Shown here one piece after another: positions 50,778-59,344 of a stretch of 64,000 nt of DNA (position 1 is its first letter; every line of letters begins with the position of its first letter). This stretch comes from Levilactobacillus andaensis (GTDB taxonomy: Bacteria; Bacillota; Bacilli; Lactobacillales; Lactobacillaceae). Below the pieces are notes generated by a model, which saw only the letters and a list, made by a program, of their open reading frames with translations, was not told where the DNA came from and made no database searches. Position numbers and translations under genes: made by a program. Location: positions 1 through 64,000 of the forward strand of contig NZ_BOLP01000002.1 in NCBI RefSeq assembly GCF_016861695.1, read 5' to 3'.

Positions 50778-51350
50778 ATTACGCTTACTTTAACCCCATT
50801 CAACCACACGTCAATCAAGGATCAGCTCGCTGTCCGGCGCTTATACCTGAAGAGTTGGCCCACAACTGAACAGGTTCCATTCTCCATTCTTCGATTCAAA
50901 GCGCAATCGTCGATCGTTCACTTCTACTCGTTATACGACGGCGATCAATTCGTCGGTTTTACGTATCTCATTTTTCACGAGGAAACTATCTACATTTTCT
51001 ACCTGGCAATTGAACCCGCCAGCCGGACTGAGGGATATGGTGGCCAGCTTCTGGAGCAATTGAAGGCGACCTACCCACAAAAGCGCCTTAGTGTGACTAT
51101 CGAATATCTCAGTGCCCGCGCCGACAATTACACCCAACGTGTCCAACGTCGTCGCTTCTTTGAAAATCATGGCTTTAAGATGGCCAGCTTTTGGATCGAA
51201 GAACAAGGCCTGCCCTACCAAGTCATGACTTGGAACGGTGACATGGATAGCAAGGAACTGGAAAAAGTCGTCCGCCACTACTCCGGTATTCTCTTTCGCT
51301 TCTTCGTCAACCTAGAGGTCCATACGTTAGGGATGCCTGACGATTATTAA
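50778..51350 (+). CDS. GNAT-family acetyltransferase, apparently starting at ATT
   Basis: 190 codons. Frame is open from ATT (50778), which stands 5 bp behind a perfect AGGAGG. No ATG, GTG or TTG occurs in frame until TTG 51060, which would cut off half the domain. Residues about 60-110 show FVGFTYLIFHEE, IYIFYLAIEP and the acetyl-CoA loop RTEGYGGQLLEQL. Either a rare ATT start or an ATG lost by mutation. Likely N-acetylates a small molecule or protein; substrate unknown. Confidence 0.7.
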   Translation: MTLTLTPFNHTSIKDQLAVRRLYLKSWPTTEQVPFSILRFKAQSSIVHFYSLYDGDQFVGFTYLIFHEETIYIFYLAIEPASRTEGYGGQLLEQLKATYPQKRLSVTIEYLSARADNYTQRVQRRRFFENHGFKMASFWIEEQGLPYQVMTWNGDMDSKELEKVVRHYSGILFRFFVNLEVHTLGMPDDY

Positions 51351-51357
51351 ACCAGTC

Positions 51358-51396
51358 AAAAGCGACCGACTCGCAAAGGTGAGTCGGTCGCTTTTA
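51358..51396. terminator. Bidirectional terminator
   Basis: AAAGCGACCGACTC / GAGTCGGTCGCTTTT. Confidence 0.9.
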
Positions 51397-51410
51397 TATT
51401 GTCTGCCTAA

Positions 51411-52199
51411 TTAGTGAGCAGCTTTAGTTAATAAGTTAGCCTTGATTGCCTTGATTTGTGCTGGCGTGATCTTTAAGCCCTTCTTCACGTAGTTATCCAT
51501 GGACCCATATTGCTTGTCCACTTGCTTGTAGAAGGAATTCAATAACGCTGGCTTAGCCCACGTCACGTTTAATTGCGTGTTGGACAGTAAATAGTCACGT
51601 TCGATGTCGCGCTTGCTTACCCCTAAGATGCTGTAAATGATGGCCGCTGACGTCCCGGTCCGGTCCATTCCATGGGAACAATGGAACAGGAGCGCGCCCT
51701 TCTTGTTTTCGGAAATTTGAACTAACAGATTGCGGTAGCTTCGGCGGGCGGCACCCTTGGTTGCCATGTCGAAGTACATCCCTTCGTCATCGTTGTCGTA
51801 GTTGGACTTCGTTCCCAGAACGGAAGCTTGCATGTACTTCACGCCATCCATTACGGGATCTGGCTTCTTCAAGATTTGTTCCGTCGTCCGCAAATCAACG
51901 ATCTCACTCAAATGATAGTTCGCCGTCAATTGGAGTTGATCGGAAATCGTCATCTTTTCTAAGGAGTCACTCCGAAGCAACTTGCCCATCTTGACCCGTT
52001 GGCCAGTCTTGGTCTTGTAGCCCCCCATGTCACGCATGTTTTCAGGACCACTTAAATGAATCGGCCGGCTCACCTTTTGTGAGATAGCGGGTTGCAGTTG
52101 TGCATCTGTTGGTGTTGCGGTAGCGGCGTAGGCTGGTGTCACCGCAGTCGCTAGGACTAGGGAGCAACCGAGTGTTGCCAGTACTGTCTGGAATCGCAT
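51411..52199 (-). CDS. Secreted tyrosine/serine phosphatase (Y_phosphatase3 type)
   Basis: 262 residues from the ATG at 52199 (AAGGGG upstream). Signal peptide ends near AYAAT (residue 27). HLSGPENMRDMGGYKTKTGQ is the DUF/PF13350 start motif. The P-loop HCSHGMDRTG gives C174 and R180 (CX5R). The family covers LipA/IphP-like lipid or protein phosphatases. Secreted or wall-associated; substrate unknown. Monocistronic. Confidence 0.87.
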   Translation of the reverse strand: MRFQTVLATLGCSLVLATAVTPAYAATATPTDAQLQPAISQKVSRPIHLSGPENMRDMGGYKTKTGQRVKMGKLLRSDSLEKMTISDQLQLTANYHLSEIVDLRTTEQILKKPDPVMDGVKYMQASVLGTKSNYDNDDEGMYFDMATKGAARRSYRNLLVQISENKKGALLFHCSHGMDRTGTSAAIIYSILGVSKRDIERDYLLSNTQLNVTWAKPALLNSFYKQVDKQYGSMDNYVKKGLKITPAQIKAIKANLLTKAAH

Positions 52200-52389
52200 A
52201 GTTATTAATTTCCCCTTTCTGAATAGTCTTAGAATACCAAGCTCATGTAAAGGACCGACAAACTTCATGTAAGCATTTTGTATAACCTCTTATCAAATGC
52301 ATAATGAAAAGGTCGCCAATCCCGGTCCGTTGACTTTCGCGACCAAGACATTCAAACTTGAATTTAAAGACTCTAAAGGAGGTCTCCAG

Positions 52390-53106
52390 ATGTCCTGGTT
52401 ACTCATTATTATTCCGTGTATGCTTGCCGGTCTCGTGCAAGGACTCACGGGATTCGGCGCGGCGATTATCATGATGATTTTTCTGCCGTCACTACTCCCC
52501 ATCGACCAAAGTGCCGGGGTCGCCGCACTGATCATGTCAGCCAGCGTGCTCACACTGGTCATCCGTTATCGCCATTCAATTCGCCTCAAGCGCATCATCA
52601 TTCCCTTTCTCATTTACGCTGGGGTGGCGTCGTGGTCTGTTCACCTGGGACAGATTCTAGACGTCCAATTACTACGTGACCTACTTGGTGGATTACTCGT
52701 CGTTTTAGCTCTCTATTTTGCCTTCGTTAAGCGGGCCAGCAATCAACAATATCCCTTACTCGTAGCCGGTATCTTTATGATCATCTCTGGTTTTTTCAAT
52801 GGTCTATTTGGTATCGGTGGGCCACTAATGGCTCTGTATTTCCTGTCCCTAGCGAAAACAACGCCTGAATACATCGCCAGCGTTCAGACCTTTTTCCTGA
52901 TCGATGTTATCTATATCACCACGCTACGGGTCGCCACTGGCATTCTCGTCGTGCAAGACATCCCCATCATCCTGGTCGGCATGGTGGGCGCCGTCTGCGG
53001 CACGATCATCGCCAATCACCTGATGACTCGCATGAACATGGCCATGGTCCAGCATCTGGTCTACCTCTTCATTGGCATCAGCGGCGTCTACTATCTCTTT
53101 TTCTAA
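52390..53106 (+). CDS. TauE/SafE-family anion exporter
   Basis: 238 residues from the ATG after GGAGG. Eight hydrophobic helices with the repeated GLTGFGAAI and GLFGIGGPL motifs of TauE/SafE (DUF81) proteins. Presumed export of sulfite, sulfoacetate or related anions through the plasma membrane. Substrate not defined by context. Confidence 0.87.
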   Translation: MSWLLIIIPCMLAGLVQGLTGFGAAIIMMIFLPSLLPIDQSAGVAALIMSASVLTLVIRYRHSIRLKRIIIPFLIYAGVASWSVHLGQILDVQLLRDLLGGLLVVLALYFAFVKRASNQQYPLLVAGIFMIISGFFNGLFGIGGPLMALYFLSLAKTTPEYIASVQTFFLIDVIYITTLRVATGILVVQDIPIILVGMVGAVCGTIIANHLMTRMNMAMVQHLVYLFIGISGVYYLFF

Positions 53107-53111
53107 ACAGC

Positions 53112-53155
53112 AAAAAACGGGTCAGATGGCAGCACTTGTCATCGACCCGTTTTTA
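53112..53155. terminator. Bidirectional terminator
   Basis: AAAACGGGTC / GACCCGTTTT, with a loop interrupted by a smaller GATGGC/TGTCATC pairing. Confidence 0.8.
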
Positions 53156-53156
53156 A

Positions 53157-54521
53157 TTAATTAGTTTTCTTCAATTGTCGTGCCAATAGCCAGCAGACAA
53201 AGACCATCCCCGTCGACAACAGGTAGCTAAACTTGATTCCAACCAACTGACTGTTCATTGACCAGTGAATGTGGCTGGTACTCGTCAGACTGATGATGGC
53301 CACCAGCAGCGCGGTCCCAAATGAAGCCGCCACCTGCCGCAACGTGTTGTAGACCGCCACGCCATCCGGAATCATTGGCAATGGCAGCATGGACCAAGCG
53401 TGCGTCTGAATTGGGATCAGCACCAAAACCAGTCCTAGCTGGCGAATCGTCTGCCCGACAATCACGTAGGTCATCGACGAGTGGCTCCCCGTGGCGCTCA
53501 ACAATAGCGACCCACTCATGTCAATGGTCAAGCCAACCATCACCATTCGCCGGAAATTATACCTGTCGTAAAACCGACCACTCAACGGTGAAATGATGGC
53601 CGTACACACCGACCCTGGTAGCAACGTCAAACCGGAAACCAGCGCACTTTGATGGAACACATTTTGTACTAAAACTGGAATGATAATGGCATTTCCGTAC
53701 ATCGTGACCATCAGCAACATATTAATAATCAGTGGCAGATTGAATTGCCGGTACTGAAACACGTGCAAATTCAACAGTGGCGCTGTCTTTGTCCACTGAC
53801 TCTTGACGAATAGCCCCAACAGAATTGCGCCCAACACTAAGGGGACGATGCCCTTTAGCGACAGGAACGCCGTTTCCCCAACATTGGAAAAACTATACAG
53901 TGCCAGCGTCAAGCCCAATCCCGACAGAAACAGCCCTGTGCGGTCCAATGGCTGCCGTTGCAAGTCGCCCACATTTTCTAAGAACTTAGGCGCTAGCACC
54001 ACGTCGAGCGCCATCAACGGCAACGTCAAGCCGAACAGATATTGCCAACTTAGGTGCGTCAAAATAACCCCCGCGACCGTGGGCCCTAAGACTGGTGCCA
54101 GATTCAACGCCAAGCCGACGATACCCATGGCTGCCCCCCGTTCGCTAGGCTTGGTCGACGTCATCACGACCACGTTGACCAGGGGAATAATGATCCCCGC
54201 CCCCAACGCCTGAATCATCCGGCCAATAATTAGGACCGGGTAAACCGGTGCCATTGCGCCAATCAACGACCCCAAAATGAAAATCAACGACGCCGTAAAG
54301 TACAATTGGCGCGTCGTGTACCGTTTGATCAAATACGCAGTAGTCGGAATCATTAGCGCATTGATCAGTAAGTAGCCATTGTTGAGCCACTGGCCCTGTG
54401 CTGTGGTGATGTGAAACGCCCGCATGATTGCGGGTAAGGCGGTGGACATCAACGTCTGGTTAAGGACGCTGAGAAACGCACCGACCATGATCAGTGCGAA
54501 AGAAAAATGAGTCTTATGCAT
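53157..54521 (-). CDS. MFS drug exporter, DHA2 (EmrB/QacA) type
   Basis: 454 residues with 14 predicted helices. N-terminal LSVLNQTLMSTALPAI is motif D of the 14-helix family, and LGPTVAGVI matches motif C of exporters. Proton-driven efflux of lipophilic cations or drugs. The start at 54521 is tentative; an ATG 7 codons upstream has no better site. No regulator adjacent. Confidence 0.87.
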   Translation of the reverse strand: MHKTHFSFALIMVGAFLSVLNQTLMSTALPAIMRAFHITTAQGQWLNNGYLLINALMIPTTAYLIKRYTTRQLYFTASLIFILGSLIGAMAPVYPVLIIGRMIQALGAGIIIPLVNVVVMTSTKPSERGAAMGIVGLALNLAPVLGPTVAGVILTHLSWQYLFGLTLPLMALDVVLAPKFLENVGDLQRQPLDRTGLFLSGLGLTLALYSFSNVGETAFLSLKGIVPLVLGAILLGLFVKSQWTKTAPLLNLHVFQYRQFNLPLIINMLLMVTMYGNAIIIPVLVQNVFHQSALVSGLTLLPGSVCTAIISPLSGRFYDRYNFRRMVMVGLTIDMSGSLLLSATGSHSSMTYVIVGQTIRQLGLVLVLIPIQTHAWSMLPLPMIPDGVAVYNTLRQVAASFGTALLVAIISLTSTSHIHWSMNSQLVGIKFSYLLSTGMVFVCWLLARQLKKTN

Positions 54522-54640
54522 AAGTTGCCCAACGACCTTCATATGTAGTTTCGTGCTGAAAAAGCACTCTTTTTAGCATATGGATACCCTCACCATTTGT
54601 CAACTTGAGATGGCTCACCCAATCAGTCATTTATCGACCC

Positions 54641-54677
54641 AAAAAAACGTGCCCACAGATTAGTTGTGGACGCGTTC
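54641..54677 (-). terminator. Terminator of the YtrA-type operon
   Basis: On the minus strand AACGCGTCCACA / TGTGGGCACGTT, then seven T. Confidence 0.85.
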
Positions 54678-54690
54678 TTTGCTGTTCTAT

Positions 54691-55455
54691 TTAGTTTGGA
54701 ATCGTTTCAACCCACTTCTTCAGCAGGAAGACGTTGATGACTGACTCAACCAAGGCCACCACGAGCACCCCAGCAATGTTGATCAAGAACTGGGTTTGTT
54801 GTCCGCCGCTCAGGATGCCGCCGAGGTTATTGAACTCGTGCAGCATGAACATGGCCACCCGCGTTACCAGGTAGATGACGATGATGTACAAGACCACGTC
54901 CACTGCCCGCCGGCTCACGTTTGGCAAGAAGTTATTCGTTGCGCTAACTGCCAAATGGACCAGAGAGATGGTCGCCCAACCCATGATGAAGATGGCCAGC
55001 GCCATTAAGAGAACTCCGCCGGCAATCTTTGCGGCTTCAAGCGTGCTGTAATCCGGACCACTCATTTGTGCCAGGAGCTGCGTCAGATAACTATTTTCTG
55101 CGGCAGCCGTAATCATGTAAAGCACAAATTGAACGAAGCCGAAGTAGATGAACATGACAAACGTCGTGACCAAATTGCTCAAGTATAATTGCGTTTCGCC
55201 AATTGGAATCAACCGGTACGTGTCGCGCGTATAGACGTGTTCATTTTCAATGCTGAGCATGATAAAGGTAATCCAGATTGCGGGTGCGGACCAAGCCGCC
55301 GTGACGCCGATCAACTCGCCGTCACCAATCCCACGCGTAGCTAAGCTCCACAGCAAGGTAACGGCAATCACCGCTAATTCGGCCAAAATAATCTTATTGA
55401 CCAATCGGAATCGACTCCGACCGAGCACTTTAAATAATGATCCAAAGTTAGTCAT
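54691..55455 (-). CDS. ABC transporter permease of a GntR/YtrA-type operon
   Basis: 254 residues from an ATG after GAGGGG inside the ATPase end. Six hydrophobic helices with a short loop ENEHVYTRDTYRLIPI. Fits the permeases of YtrA/bacitracin-type cell-envelope exporters. Last gene of GntR-ATPase-permease; overlaps the ATPase by 8 bp. Substrate unknown. Confidence 0.8.
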   Translation of the reverse strand: MTNFGSLFKVLGRSRFRLVNKIILAELAVIAVTLLWSLATRGIGDGELIGVTAAWSAPAIWITFIMLSIENEHVYTRDTYRLIPIGETQLYLSNLVTTFVMFIYFGFVQFVLYMITAAAENSYLTQLLAQMSGPDYSTLEAAKIAGGVLLMALAIFIMGWATISLVHLAVSATNNFLPNVSRRAVDVVLYIIVIYLVTRVAMFMLHEFNNLGGILSGGQQTQFLINIAGVLVVALVESVINVFLLKKWVETIPN

Positions 55456-56158
55456 GGTTGACGCTCCCCTCGTACAAACTCTCGTAGTAGGCTTCGATGC
55501 CAATACCAAACTCCTCACGAACCGCATCACTCTGTTTGTGGGCGTAAATCGTTTGGTCCTTAACAATGACGATCTCATCTAAAATCGGGGCGATCTCCGA
55601 AACGTAGTGGTCGCTGATAACCATCGTTGCGTCGTCTGGCTTCCATTTGATAATACTACTAATAATCTTCTTGCGACTCATGCTGTCGATCCCGCTAAAC
55701 GGTTCGTCCAGTAAATAGAGATGCGTCTGCCGCGCCAAGGTCAACGCGATGATGACCTTTTCCTTCATCCCCTTCGACAGTGCGCCCAATTTCAGGCTCG
55801 TGTCGATCTGCAGGAAGGTCACCAGCTCTTCATAGCGTTGCCCACTAAAGTCTGGATAAACCATCCGGTAAAAGTCAGCGACGCGGTCAATCCGCGTGCT
55901 AGGACGAAATCCCCGTAGTTGTTCGGTGAAGCTCACGTTGCTCTTGTGATGAGCCGCAACGCTATCGCCGCACACCGTAATCGTCCCAGACCCCTTTGCG
56001 CTCCCCGTAATCAAGCGCATCAAGGTCGTCTTCCCGGCACCGTTTTCCCCTAACAGGCCTACGATTTTCCCCGTTTCCAGGGTCAGGTCGATGCCGTTTA
56101 AAATCGTCTTTAAATTGTGCTTGTACGTCAAGTTTTCAATTGCCAAAACGTTAGTCAT
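55448..56158 (-). CDS. ABC transporter ATP-binding protein of the YtrA-type operon
   Basis: 236 residues. Walker A GLLGENGAGKTT, signature variant LSKGMKEKV, Walker B LYLLDEPFSGID. H-loop ISDHYVSE. Closest to YtrB/EcsA-like ATPases. Overlaps the GntR gene by 8 bp and the permease by 8 bp. Confidence 0.9.
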   Translation of the reverse strand: MTNVLAIENLTYKHNLKTILNGIDLTLETGKIVGLLGENGAGKTTLMRLITGSAKGSGTITVCGDSVAAHHKSNVSFTEQLRGFRPSTRIDRVADFYRMVYPDFSGQRYEELVTFLQIDTSLKLGALSKGMKEKVIIALTLARQTHLYLLDEPFSGIDSMSRKKIISSIIKWKPDDATMVISDHYVSEIAPILDEIVIVKDQTIYAHKQSDAVREEFGIGIEAYYESLYEGSVNHD

Positions 56159-56525
56159 GTTGCTGCCCCCTTCCTGCGATATAAGTCTTTAGGCTCGAAA
56201 TGATTTGTTCATCCGTCAAATTCAATGCGTGTAATTCGTTGTAGACCCGCTCCAATTGTTCCACAATCAACTGCTCCTTTAACTGGGTAATTCGATTTTT
56301 GTCCATCGTGACGAAATTCCCCTTTCCCCGTTGAGACTCGATGGTGCCCTCCGTGATCATTTCCCCGAGTGCTCGCTGAACGGTATTGACGTTGACCGTC
56401 AGATCCACCGCCAATTGGCGAACGGCCGGTAGCTTATCCCCTGGTTCTAGCGTGCCGGTCATCATTTCATGATAAAGGTAATTCTTGATTTGATAGTAAA
56501 TCGGGACCTTATCATCAAACTTCAT
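56151..56525 (-). CDS. GntR-family repressor, YtrA subfamily
   Basis: 124 residues. N-terminal winged helix PIYYQIKNYLYHEMMTGTLEPGDKLPAVRQLAVDLTVNVNTVQRALGEMITEGTIESQRGKGNFV and a short two-helix tail, as in YtrA. First gene; represses its own ABC operon in related bacteria until cell-wall antibiotics appear (known of family). Operator at 56542. Confidence 0.92.
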   Translation of the reverse strand: MKFDDKVPIYYQIKNYLYHEMMTGTLEPGDKLPAVRQLAVDLTVNVNTVQRALGEMITEGTIESQRGKGNFVTMDKNRITQLKEQLIVEQLERVYNELHALNLTDEQIISSLKTYIAGRGQQHD

Positions 56526-56541
56526 ATTGTCCTGCCTCCCT

Positions 56542-56565
56542 AGTGTTATATTTTACTATTACACT
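56542..56565 (-). promoter_or_regulatory. YtrA-type operator
   Basis: AGTGTTATA-N6-TATTACACT, arms complementary at 8 of 9 positions. It sits just upstream of the GGGAGG of the GntR gene. Matches the AT-rich YtrA boxes by type. Confidence 0.65.
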
Positions 56566-56617
56566 ATAACATGTGGCTATTGGATTGACAAGAGGTAGGG
56601 CATGATTTGTTTGAAAT

Positions 56618-56806
56618 GGCCGCACTCCGGCTGCCAGGGATTACGCCTGCTGTGGGGACGCTTCAGCCCAGGGGGCGGGCTTCTCGCTCGATTTGAAGCC
56701 GCGAAATTCACGCGTCTTCAAATTCGCCCATGTTGTAGGCTAGCAAAGAACGCCAGCCAACAACATTACCACGGCTGGCTCCATCCCTGGCCTCCTCCGG
56801 CTCATA
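56618..56806 (-). ncRNA. Structured dispersed element, copy 4 (full)
   Basis: On the minus strand the closing helix GCCAGGGAT (56791-56783) pairs with ATCCCTGGC (56641-56633). Inside are ATGTTGT-T-GGCTGGC / GCTAGCC-T-ACAACAT, TTTGAAGACGCG / CGCGGCTTCAAA and GCCC/GGGC hairpins, plus the conserved TGAAGCGTCCCCACAGCAGG. Every helix differs in bases from copies 2 and 3 but still pairs. Confidence 0.7.
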
Positions 56807-57327
56807 CTGATTTTTCCCATGACATACGTTGAAAGCAAAAAATCACTTAGAATTTCTAAATTGCTGGTGTCCATATAATTCAGTGTGACTATAGACTGTA
56901 CAATTCCAACAAGAATCTACTTTAATTACCCTCTATCCCCCCTTAGCTAGTGACCATTCCATCAGGCAAACCGGTTATAAACTACTAATAGTCCATTTCA
57001 ACCTATGATGGCCTCACAGAATGAACTATGCATGCAGATTAAATTATTCAATTCCCAAATCCTATCTGATATTAATTTCTGTACAATCGACCACTGCCGT
57101 CACCAACTAGCATAACTTGAAGCCGCATCCGGTATTGGCGCAACGAATCCAGGCTACCTGCCAGACTGATAGGACTAATTGACCCAATAGCACACAGCCA
57201 AGCTATAACTCTGCAGTTGCCTGTATCAGCTCACGGCCAACAGCAAACCGTCCACCAACAAAATTGCCACGCTCCCCATTCAAAACCCAGCGTATCTTCT
57301 ATGGTCCCAACGTCCAAAATTGCCCAG
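56807..57327. other. Non-coding spacer between two inverted copies of the element
   Basis: 520 bp with no credible gene. The two elements on either side point away from each other. Confidence 0.45.
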
Positions 57328-57527
57328 CACAATCAGAGCCAGAGGCGGCCAGAGATGTAGCCGGCCGTGATAATGGTGTTGGTCGGAGTTTCATCCCGAC
57401 CTACACCATGGGCGACTTTGAAGACACACGGGTTTAGTGTGGCTTCAAAGCGAGCGAGAAGACTGGTGTCCTTCCAGGCTGAAGCGTCCCCACAGCAGGC
57501 GGAATCTCTGGCAGCCGCAGTGCGGCC
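57328..57527 (+). ncRNA. Structured dispersed element, copy 3 (full)
   Basis: Closing helix GCCAGAGAT (57348-57356) / ATCTCTGGC (57504-57512). GGTGT-T-GGTCGG / CCGACC-T-ACACC hairpin. TTTGAAGACACAC / GTGTGGCTTCAAA hairpin. CTGG/CCAG hairpin and the invariant core. It lies 94 bp past the end of the pntB gene, pointing towards it. Confidence 0.7.
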
Positions 57528-57561
57528 ATTCTTAGCCAATCCATTATCTTTAAGAAGGACC

Positions 57562-57597
57562 AAAAAAGACGCCACGTTAGCAATTAACGTGACGCCT
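57562..57597 (-). terminator. Terminator of the pnt operon
   Basis: On the minus strand GCGTCACGTTA / TAACGTGGCGT stem and six T. Confidence 0.85.
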
Positions 57598-57620
57598 CAA
57601 CACATTCTATTGATCGATGA

Positions 57621-59036
57621 TTACTCCAGGTACTGCTTAGTAGAAGCCACAATGTCTTGCAGCCCCTTCTTAGCATCGGAGAAGAACATCTGCGTGTTGT
57701 CCATGGAGAACAGTGGGTTTTGCACGCCGGCATACCCTGTACTCATGGAACGCTTGATGACAACGACGGACTTCGACTTGTCGACGTCCAGAATTGGCAT
57801 CCCAGAAATTTCGTTACCACTTTCCCGAGCTAACGGGTTGGTAACATCGTTGGCCCCAATGACCAGCGAAACGTCGGTGCTTTCGAACATTGGGTTGGCA
57901 TCGTCCAACTGCTTCATTTGTTCATAAGGCACGTTGACATCGGCCAACAGCACGTTCATATGACCAGGCATCCGTCCAGCAACTGGGTGAATGGCGTAGT
58001 TCACATTGATTCCCTTATCGGTCAAAACCTTGGCCAATTCGGCAACTTCATGTTGGGCTTGGGCAGCGGCTAACCCGTACCCAGGAACGATCATGACGTT
58101 CTGTGCGTAGGCTAATTGCAACCCAATATCGTCGGCGGAAGTTTCCTTGACGTCAACTGGAACGGCATCGGCAGCACTACTTGTGTCGCTATCGCCAGTC
58201 CCAAAGCCCCCAGCCAAAATGTTGGCCACGGACCGGTTCATCGCATCGGCCATCTGTAAGGTCAAGATGGTCCCGGCAGCCCCAACTAAGGCCCCGGCAA
58301 TAATCAAGACTTGGTTATTGATAACGAACCCGGCAAAGGCAACCGCTAAACCGGTGAAGGCATTTAACAGCGAAACCACGACCGGCATATCGGCCCCACC
58401 AATTGGCAACGTCATTAACAGCCCGAAGACCAAACTCATGGCCAAGGCTAAGATAACGTACCAGATGTTGGTTGGGTAACCAATCATGAACCAAGCGGAA
58501 GCTAAAATGGCAATGACCACAATAATATTTAAGATTCGTGCGCCGGGTACCGTAATTGGTTTCCCGGAGACGTGACCTGAAAGTTTCCCGGTCGCAATCA
58601 ATGACCCGGAGAAGGTGATGCCCCCAATAATAACGTCCAGCAGAACTGGCAGGGAGAACGCGATACTTAAGCTAGCACCGTCACCTTTAAGTAAGTAATC
58701 GAAGATCCCGATAACGGCGGCAGCACCACCACCAACGGCGTTGAACAGACTAACCAGTTGCGGCACGTCAGTCATTGGCACCTTACGCGCCTTGACGACC
58801 CCATAAAGGATCCCCAAAGCCAGGCCCAAGATCAATACGATCCAGCCAATGGCATCGATTTTACCTTCAACAATGATCGTCACAATAATCGTGATCACGG
58901 CAAGGAACATGCCAACGGCTGACAGGCCATTCCCGTGACGAGCGGTCTTTGGTGAACGCATCATGTGCACACCTAAAACGTAGCAGACCGCGGATATCAA
59001 ATAAATTAAGGAAGAAATCGTCTGTAGAGCACTCAT
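57621..59036 (-). CDS. pntB: NAD(P) transhydrogenase subunit beta
   Basis: 471 residues. About nine helices (proton channel, domain II), then the NADP-binding domain III: VPGYGLAAAQAQHEV, HPVAGRMPGHMNVLLAD, GANDVTNPLA and GYAGVQNPLF, all standard. With the two alpha parts it couples proton flow to hydride transfer from NADH to NADP+, supplying NADPH. Overlaps the alpha-2 gene by 4 bp. Confidence 0.95.
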   Translation of the reverse strand: MSALQTISSLIYLISAVCYVLGVHMMRSPKTARHGNGLSAVGMFLAVITIIVTIIVEGKIDAIGWIVLILGLALGILYGVVKARKVPMTDVPQLVSLFNAVGGGAAAVIGIFDYLLKGDGASLSIAFSLPVLLDVIIGGITFSGSLIATGKLSGHVSGKPITVPGARILNIIVVIAILASAWFMIGYPTNIWYVILALAMSLVFGLLMTLPIGGADMPVVVSLLNAFTGLAVAFAGFVINNQVLIIAGALVGAAGTILTLQMADAMNRSVANILAGGFGTGDSDTSSAADAVPVDVKETSADDIGLQLAYAQNVMIVPGYGLAAAQAQHEVAELAKVLTDKGINVNYAIHPVAGRMPGHMNVLLADVNVPYEQMKQLDDANPMFESTDVSLVIGANDVTNPLARESGNEISGMPILDVDKSKSVVVIKRSMSTGYAGVQNPLFSMDNTQMFFSDAKKGLQDIVASTKQYLE

Positions 59037-59344
59037 TTCTGATCATCCTCCTTTTTGGCTGCTGGTTTGCGGTCAAACATCCCTAACATCCGGTCGGTAA
59101 CGGTATAACCACCCGCAACGTTGACGGCCGCAAAGAAGGCACCAAAGAATGCTAAACAATAGAAGACCCAGCTGTTGGCCTCGGCCGCGATGACAAATGC
59201 CCCCACGACAACGACCCCGTGAATCGCGTTGGCCCCGGACATCATTGGGGTCTGTAAGGTTGCTGGAATTTTACTCATAACTTCAAATCCGACTAATAGA
59301 CTCAAAACAAAGATTGCTAAGTTCGTAAATAGTTCTTCACTCAT
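59033..59344 (-). CDS. pntAB: NAD(P) transhydrogenase subunit alpha, part 2 (membrane)
   Basis: 103 residues, three helices: FTNLAIFVLSLLVGFEVMSKIPATLQTPMMSGANAIHGVVVVGA is the canonical alpha C-terminal membrane segment. Ends with a basic KKEDDQK tail. 4-bp overlaps on both sides give the split-alpha three-gene layout. Confidence 0.95.
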   Translation of the reverse strand: MSEELFTNLAIFVLSLLVGFEVMSKIPATLQTPMMSGANAIHGVVVVGAFVIAAEANSWVFYCLAFFGAFFAAVNVAGGYTVTDRMLGMFDRKPAAKKEDDQK

